Part shown: in pieces, positions 56,304-64,000 of the stretch | How positions within the stretch are numbered: the stretch's first letter is position 1 | Layout of the letters: each line of letters begins with the position of its first letter | Source: Planctomycetaceae bacterium | GTDB taxonomy: Bacteria > Planctomycetota > Planctomycetia > Planctomycetales > Planctomycetaceae | Assembly (NCBI GenBank): GCA_017795105.1 | Contig: CP051247.1 | Coordinates: 1,178,001-1,242,000 of the forward strand | DNA: 64,000 bases | Direction: 5' to 3' | Made by a program: the position numbers and the translations under genes | The notes under the pieces: generated by a model | The model's input: only the letters and a program-made list of their open reading frames with translations | What the model was told of the DNA's origin: nothing | Databases searched by the model: none

Positions 56304-59300
56304 CTAGCTTCGACTGACGGCTGCGAACAGTCGTTGCAGTTCAGCGGGCTCGGCGGGTTTGACGAAGTGATGGTCGAATCCTGCTTCCCGGGAACGTCGC
56401 CGGTCTTCATCCTGCCCCCAGCCGGTTAGTGCAGCCAGAACAACCGACTGACCCCAGTCAAGTTTGCGGATCTCTCGAGCCGCCTCGAAACCGTTCATGT
56501 TCGGCATGCCAAGATCCATCAGCACGACCTGTGGACGAAACTGGCTCGCGGCTTCGACCGCCTGACGACCGTCATGCGCGATCCGCACTTCATTGCCCAG
56601 CATGCTGACGACCATTGACAGCATTGAGGCAGCCGCTTCGTTGTCATCGACGACAAGTACCTTCAGCGGCGGGTTGCCAGTCGCGGGTTCTTCAAGAAGG
56701 ACATTGGAAGCGGCCGTCTCGGACAAAATCGGTAATCGGACAACAAACTCGCTTCCGTTATCAGGCCCATCACTACTCACTTCGATCGTTCCTCCATGGA
56801 GTGCTATCAATCGCTTAACCAGTGTCAGACCGATGCCCAGCCCGGTGTGGCCAAACTCATGAGGGCGATCGATCTGGGTAAACATCTCGAAGATGCTCTC
56901 CTGCATCTCAAGTGGGATTCCAAGTCCGTTGTCCCGGACGGTGATTGTGACTTCGTCTCCCTGTCGACTTACAGTCAGCCAGATGTGCCCACCAACCGGG
57001 GTGTACTTGGCGGCATTATTGAGCAGATTGGAAAAGACCTGGGCGAGCCGATGAGGATCGCCGTACATTTCGATCGGCTCCTCGGGAAGCTCCACGGTCA
57101 ACTCATGTTGAGCATCGTCGATAAAGGGACGGGTCGCCTCGACGGCGCTGTTGATCACTTCACCGAGGACGACCATCGATCGCCGGAGCTCCAGCTTGCC
57201 ACGGGTGATGCGTGAGACGTCGAGCAGATCGTCGATGAGGCGCATCATCTGATGAGTCTGCCGTTCCATGGTGAGACGGACTTCCTCGATCGTTTCCGGC
57301 TCGTCCCGTGCCAGCCGCATCACCTCCAGTCCCGTGCGGATGGGCGCGAGCGGATTGCGAAGTTCGTGGCCCAGAGTCGCCAGGAACTCGGTCTTGCGTC
57401 GATCGGCTTCCGAGAGATCGGCTGCAATCTTCCGCAGTTCGTCTTCGAGACGTTTCCGGTCTGTCTGATCCCGCATCACCTTCATAAATCCGAGCAACTG
57501 CCCGTCTTCGTCGTGTAATGCCGTCGTGATCCCGGAAGCCCAGAATCGCGTTCCATCCTTCCGCAATTTCCAGCGATCGTCTCCGCCCCGCCCTTCCGTG
57601 GCGGCCTGTCTCAACTCGGCTTCATCGACACCGGCTTCCAGATCTTCCGGCGTAAACGCAGCCTTGAAGACCTTCAGGCCGATGAACTCATCTTCTTCAT
57701 AACCGAGGAGTCGGCGGACGCCCACGTTCCAGGACGTCGCACGCCCTTCGGGATCCATCATAAAGATGGCGTAATCCTGAATCTGTTCGACGAGCATACG
57801 GAACCGCCGCTCCGATTCCTGACGTTGCTGTTCCGCAAATTTGGTCTGCGTGATGTCGCGGACGTAACCGGTGAAGATTGGTTCGCCGGGCGTTTCGACC
57901 CGCGTGATCGACACTTCGACCGGAAACTGCTCCCCGTCCCGGCGAAGCGCGGTCAGCTCCAGCCGCTGATCAAGCACCGGACCTGTCCCCGTCCTCAGAT
58001 ATCGAGCCAGTCCGGCGCGATGTTCTTCGCGATGATCGAGAGGAACGATCAGCTCGGCCATCTCTTTGCCCAGGATTTCATCACGCTGGTAGCCGAACAT
58101 CTTCTCGGCCGAGTAGTTGAACTCGATCACGTTTCCGTGATGGTCAATCGAGATGATTCCATCCAGAGCCGAGTTCAACATCGATCGCATACGGGCTTCG
58201 CTGGCTTCGAGCCGTCGCACCGACTGCTTGTGACTGCTGATATCCCGAAAAACGAGCACGCTGCCGATGACTTTCCCGGAATCGTCTCGAATCGGTGCCG
58301 CACTGTCGTCGATGGGCACCTCATTACCATCGCGCGTCAGCAGCAATGTGTGATTGGCGAGCCCGACAATCGCCCCTTCGCGGATCGCTCGCAGTGCGGG
58401 ATTCTCCACGGTAGCCCGTGTAGTCTCGTTGATGATGCGAAAAACCTCGGTCAACGGGCGGCCCGCCGCTTCATCGGTCGTCCATCCCGTCAGATTCTCC
58501 GCGACACTGTTCAGGAAGACGACATTTCCTTCGGCATCTGTGCTGATCACGGCATCGCCGATGCTGGCCAGCGTCGTCAGGTACAGCTCACGCTGCGCGG
58601 CTACTTCAGCAACCGCGATCCGTTCCTGTCGGATATTCTGCCGGACGAGATAGAACACAAATCCGAAGAGAGCGACGCCGGCCAATGTCGAAACCACTGC
58701 CGTAGCAACCGCTGACCGATAACTTCGTTCCGTCTCCTGCATTCGGCTGCGAATGTCTTCCGCTTCCGCCTCCTGAAGCGTCGTCAGGATGGTGCGAATT
58801 TCGTCCATCAGGTTCTTGCCGAGGTCGCTCTGGACGATGACAAGAGCTTCTTCGCGGTCACCGTTTCGGGCGAGTTCGACCGTTTCGCGCAGCTCGGCCA
58901 GTTTCCCGTCCACGGCCTGTTTCAGGTCCGCCAGCCGATCCATGCCCGCTTCGTTTTCACGAAGCAACAGCTCGAGATTCTCCAGGTCGTTCCTTACCTG
59001 AGAAACGGCTGCGTCGTACGGTTCCAGATAGCTTTCGTTCAGCGTGAGCAGGAACCCTCGTTGCCCGGTTTCCGCATCGGTGACATCAGCCAGCACATCC
59101 TCGAGCTGAACCGTCAACTCCTGCGACTCAACGAGCGCACGGCTGTTCTCCACCAGAGTGCTGGTGTGGACATAGTTGATGACGCCGATGACCATCAACA
59201 CGATGAGCGCAGCAGCGAAGCCGACGAAGACCGCATCGGAAATCTTCCGCGGCTTCCTCCCCGGGCCATCCGGTCCCAGCAACCTCCGTTGTCCCCCACC

Positions 59301-59366
59301 GGGCTGAAATGACTCTCGCTCAGAGTGCGATTCGCTGCTCAATCCTGGTTGCCTCGTCGCCTGCAA
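56304..59366 (-). CDS. Membrane hybrid histidine kinase, CHASE3-PAS-PAS-PAS-REC
   Basis: 1020 residues. A short basic N-terminus, TM1 (about 43-64), an extracytoplasmic CHASE3 domain (about 65-215, with the DAETGQRGFLLTLNESYLEPY motif), TM2 (about 218-241), three PAS domains (262-376, 392-506, 522-636), HisKA (H667 in LGHELRNPLAP), HATPase (N784, DNGLGI, GHTGLGIGL) and a C-terminal receiver (D951). The signal is unknown. It starts with TTG (59364-59366), preceded by GGTGA; no upstream ATG in frame is usable. It stands alone between a CaCA transporter and the metal-efflux cluster, on the same strand as the latter. Confidence 0.91.
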   Translation of the reverse strand: MQATRQPGLSSESHSERESFQPGGGQRRLLGPDGPGRKPRKISDAVFVGFAAALIVLMVIGVINYVHTSTLVENSRALVESQELTVQLEDVLADVTDAETGQRGFLLTLNESYLEPYDAAVSQVRNDLENLELLLRENEAGMDRLADLKQAVDGKLAELRETVELARNGDREEALVIVQSDLGKNLMDEIRTILTTLQEAEAEDIRSRMQETERSYRSAVATAVVSTLAGVALFGFVFYLVRQNIRQERIAVAEVAAQRELYLTTLASIGDAVISTDAEGNVVFLNSVAENLTGWTTDEAAGRPLTEVFRIINETTRATVENPALRAIREGAIVGLANHTLLLTRDGNEVPIDDSAAPIRDDSGKVIGSVLVFRDISSHKQSVRRLEASEARMRSMLNSALDGIISIDHHGNVIEFNYSAEKMFGYQRDEILGKEMAELIVPLDHREEHRAGLARYLRTGTGPVLDQRLELTALRRDGEQFPVEVSITRVETPGEPIFTGYVRDITQTKFAEQQRQESERRFRMLVEQIQDYAIFMMDPEGRATSWNVGVRRLLGYEEDEFIGLKVFKAAFTPEDLEAGVDEAELRQAATEGRGGDDRWKLRKDGTRFWASGITTALHDEDGQLLGFMKVMRDQTDRKRLEDELRKIAADLSEADRRKTEFLATLGHELRNPLAPIRTGLEVMRLARDEPETIEEVRLTMERQTHQMMRLIDDLLDVSRITRGKLELRRSMVVLGEVINSAVEATRPFIDDAQHELTVELPEEPIEMYGDPHRLAQVFSNLLNNAAKYTPVGGHIWLTVSRQGDEVTITVRDNGLGIPLEMQESIFEMFTQIDRPHEFGHTGLGIGLTLVKRLIALHGGTIEVSSDGPDNGSEFVVRLPILSETAASNVLLEEPATGNPPLKVLVVDDNEAAASMLSMVVSMLGNEVRIAHDGRQAVEAASQFRPQVVLMDLGMPNMNGFEAAREIRKLDWGQSVVLAALTGWGQDEDRRRSREAGFDHHFVKPAEPAELQRLFAAVSRS

Positions 59367-59570
59367 ATATCACCGTCGAACCATGCACACAAACTGAGAA
59401 TGCGTTCCAGGCGGCGGTGTGACGTCCTGTCACCTCAAGTTGAATGCAGTCTTCATTCTACCGGGCCAATACCGAATACCAGTGGGACCCACAGAATGTT
59501 CGTGATTGTCAGAGAAATTCCGTCCGTACAGGCTTCGAGACCTCCATAAACATTCAAAACGTTCACTTCT

Positions 59571-60104
59571 TTAGTCAACGTGACCATGCTCATGGTCATG
59601 GTCATGCACAACTGATCCTCGGTAGGACTTCCCATCGATCGAAACAACCAGTTTGGCCTCGACTCCTTCCTGATGCAGAGCGTCGACGAGGTCCGCATCG
59701 CTGGAAATAAACCTGGACGACTTGCCTTCAGGATCGCTCACATCCGGGCCCGCTGGCAACTTGTGCTGGCTCGGCTGCCCATCCTGCAGAAGATTGAGGG
59801 CGATCTCCGCTGCCTCGATCGGGACCTGAGCTTTCGCCGCACCGTCCAGAATGTAGACCGTTACCGTGCCGGCCGCTTCGTCGTGAACGATTTCGGCATG
59901 ATACTCATTCCCCAGTTCGACCAGTTCGCCATCGTGAGGACCATGAGAAGAATGATCGTGTCCATGATCGTGATCGTGCCCATGATCGTCCGCGTGTTCG
60001 ACAGAGGTTTCGGACGCCGGTGGAGTGGCCGGTGGTTCGCAGCCCAGAACCACGACGGTCAAAAGAAGCGTGGAGAACGAAAAAAGAACGCGATTCGGTG
60101 TCAT
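59571..60104 (-). CDS. His-rich lipoprotein of the metal efflux operon
   Basis: 177 residues. Signal with lipobox (RVLFSFSTLLLTVVVLGC), then an extreme His/Asp block (HADDHGHDHDHGHDHSSHGPHDG), a small beta-rich domain (EYHAEIVHDEAAGTVTVYILDG), and a final HDHDHEHGHVD. It is expected to bind transition metals (Zn, Co, Ni or Cu) outside the inner membrane. It follows the CzcA-like pump in the same direction, which suggests a metallochaperone or buffer role. ATG 60104 has AAAGGA upstream; a six-codon longer start is possible. Confidence 0.85.
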   Translation of the reverse strand: MTPNRVLFSFSTLLLTVVVLGCEPPATPPASETSVEHADDHGHDHDHGHDHSSHGPHDGELVELGNEYHAEIVHDEAAGTVTVYILDGAAKAQVPIEAAEIALNLLQDGQPSQHKLPAGPDVSDPEGKSSRFISSDADLVDALHQEGVEAKLVVSIDGKSYRGSVVHDHDHEHGHVD

Positions 60105-60160
60105 AGCTTTTCCTTTCAGCATTCAGGGAAGGAAGCCTCGGCTTCCAGAGAGCCCGCTGA

Positions 60161-63361
<3,201 letters not shown>

Positions 63362-63372
63362 GAACGGCCCTC

Positions 63373-64000
63373 CTAGTGGCTGTGACCGGCATGAGGATCG
63401 ACTCCCCCGCCAGCCTTGTTCTTAAGGGCCATCTGCATCTGGTGAGCGCCCCGCATCGCCACGACATCGCCCGGGAAGAGCGCTCCATCGCTGGCAATCA
63501 CGACCGAATACTGATCGCGATAGGCGACATGCACGGCAACGCGATCGAAGTGATCGCCATTTTGCTGGAAGACAAACGACTCGGCTCCTTCCCGAGCCAC
63601 GGCTTCGACCGGCAGCACAATTTGATTCGGCATCTGCTCGACTGGGACTCGCAGTTGCAGCCGTTGACCTGGCAGATATTTCCACTCGATATACCGATTG
63701 CCGTCCGTGCGACGATCTTTTGTGATCTCATTCGGCAACCGGACGTAAAACGGAAGCGTCCGCGATTCCATATCGACCTGATTGGCCAGATAAGCAAACT
63801 CCAGATCGTCAACGATTCGCGGGTCTTCTCCCGGTTCGTCGAAGATGGCGTCGACCTTCCAGCCTTTGGCCGAGGCCCGTCGCAGCTGAGCGATGTCCTG
63901 CTCGAATGCGAGCCCTTCGACATAGAGTTCGCTGTACTCGGCCAGCACGGCCAGCGTTTCCCCGGCACTGACGGACTGTCCTTTATGCACCAGCAGATCC
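63373..64000 (-). CDS. Partial RND metal efflux adaptor (CzcB/CusB family)
   Basis: The reading frame continues past the window edge, so only the C-terminal 208 residues or so are seen. They show the second lipoyl half (DLLVHKGQSVSAGETLAVLAEYSELYVEGLAFEQDI), the barrel (GWKVDAIFDEPGEDP, PFYVRLPNEI), and the membrane-proximal domain (QIVLPVEAVAREGAESFVFQQ). The tail DPHAGHSH is His-rich, like the lipoprotein of this operon. It bridges the CzcA-like pump to an outer-membrane channel. An internal GTG at 63988 is not the start. Confidence 0.9.
   Translation of the reverse strand, partial: DLLVHKGQSVSAGETLAVLAEYSELYVEGLAFEQDIAQLRRASAKGWKVDAIFDEPGEDPRIVDDLEFAYLANQVDMESRTLPFYVRLPNEITKDRRTDGNRYIEWKYLPGQRLQLRVPVEQMPNQIVLPVEAVAREGAESFVFQQNGDHFDRVAVHVAYRDQYSVVIASDGALFPGDVVAMRGAHQMQMALKNKAGGGVDPHAGHSH

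Overview
The window reads as a planctomycete chromosome (Planctomycetales, something like Rubinisphaera or Planctomicrobium; this is an inference). The grounds are a moderately high G+C content, a DUF2256 protein, degenerate HD-GYP and HDOD regulators, many large hybrid PAS histidine kinases, a caa3 oxidase with fused subunits I and III, and short 'GCATGCCCACG..CGTGGGCATG' palindromes of the kind I recall from planctomycete genomes. Most genes are complete. The first (a zinc-ribbon protein) and the last (a CusB/CzcB-type adaptor) run off the edges.

Layout. 0-4 kb: a zinc-ribbon protein and the translation cluster infC-rpmI-rplT-pheS on the minus strand, without pheT. 4-19.7 kb: a large TPR protein, DUF2256, glgX-ribE, secreted and lipid-anchored small proteins, a PL7 alginate lyase, an AcrAB-type RND pump, a tRNA-dihydrouridine synthase and an HD-GYP-like protein that has lost its metal ligands. 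19.8-38.1 kb: an integrated genomic island. 38.2-46.4 kb: signalling genes (a LOV-containing hybrid kinase and its REC-HDOD partner, XRE, PilZ) and a Ca2+/Na+ antiporter-like protein. 46.8-53 kb: a STAS protein and a caa3 cytochrome oxidase operon. 53.2-56.2 kb: a YciE-like ferritin-fold protein between two further CaCA transporters. 56.3-64 kb: a CHASE3-PAS hybrid kinase and a heavy-metal RND efflux operon preceded on its 3' side by a His-rich lipoprotein.

The island is the most notable part. It sits in the 3' half of a tRNA-Val(UAC) gene. A tyrosine integrase lies next to the intact tRNA, and a 71-nt perfect direct repeat at the far end marks the other junction. Pairs of ACTACACAC motifs with 12-nt spacing lie near both ends and look like integrase arm sites. 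Homology at the far end continues past the tRNA to the integrase start codon, which points to the relic of a second, tandem element. The cargo is a seven-gene minus-strand defence operon: hsdM, hsdS, a methyltransferase-like protein with Cys in the catalytic motif IV, a DUF91/DUF5655-type predicted nuclease, an OLD-like ATPase-TOPRIM protein, hsdR and a small unknown. Three genes that are not normal type I components therefore sit between the specificity and restriction genes. The plus-strand part carries an unknown protein, an excisionase-like wHTH protein, a DUF3987 P-loop protein and, convergent with these, a resolvase-like protein whose catalytic serine position is Val.

Outside the island the most interesting single observations are the probable AUC start of infC, the LOV domain with a retained photo-adduct cysteine in the 1136-aa kinase, and the catalytically dead HD-GYP protein. 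All calls are from reading the sequence; no database search was run.
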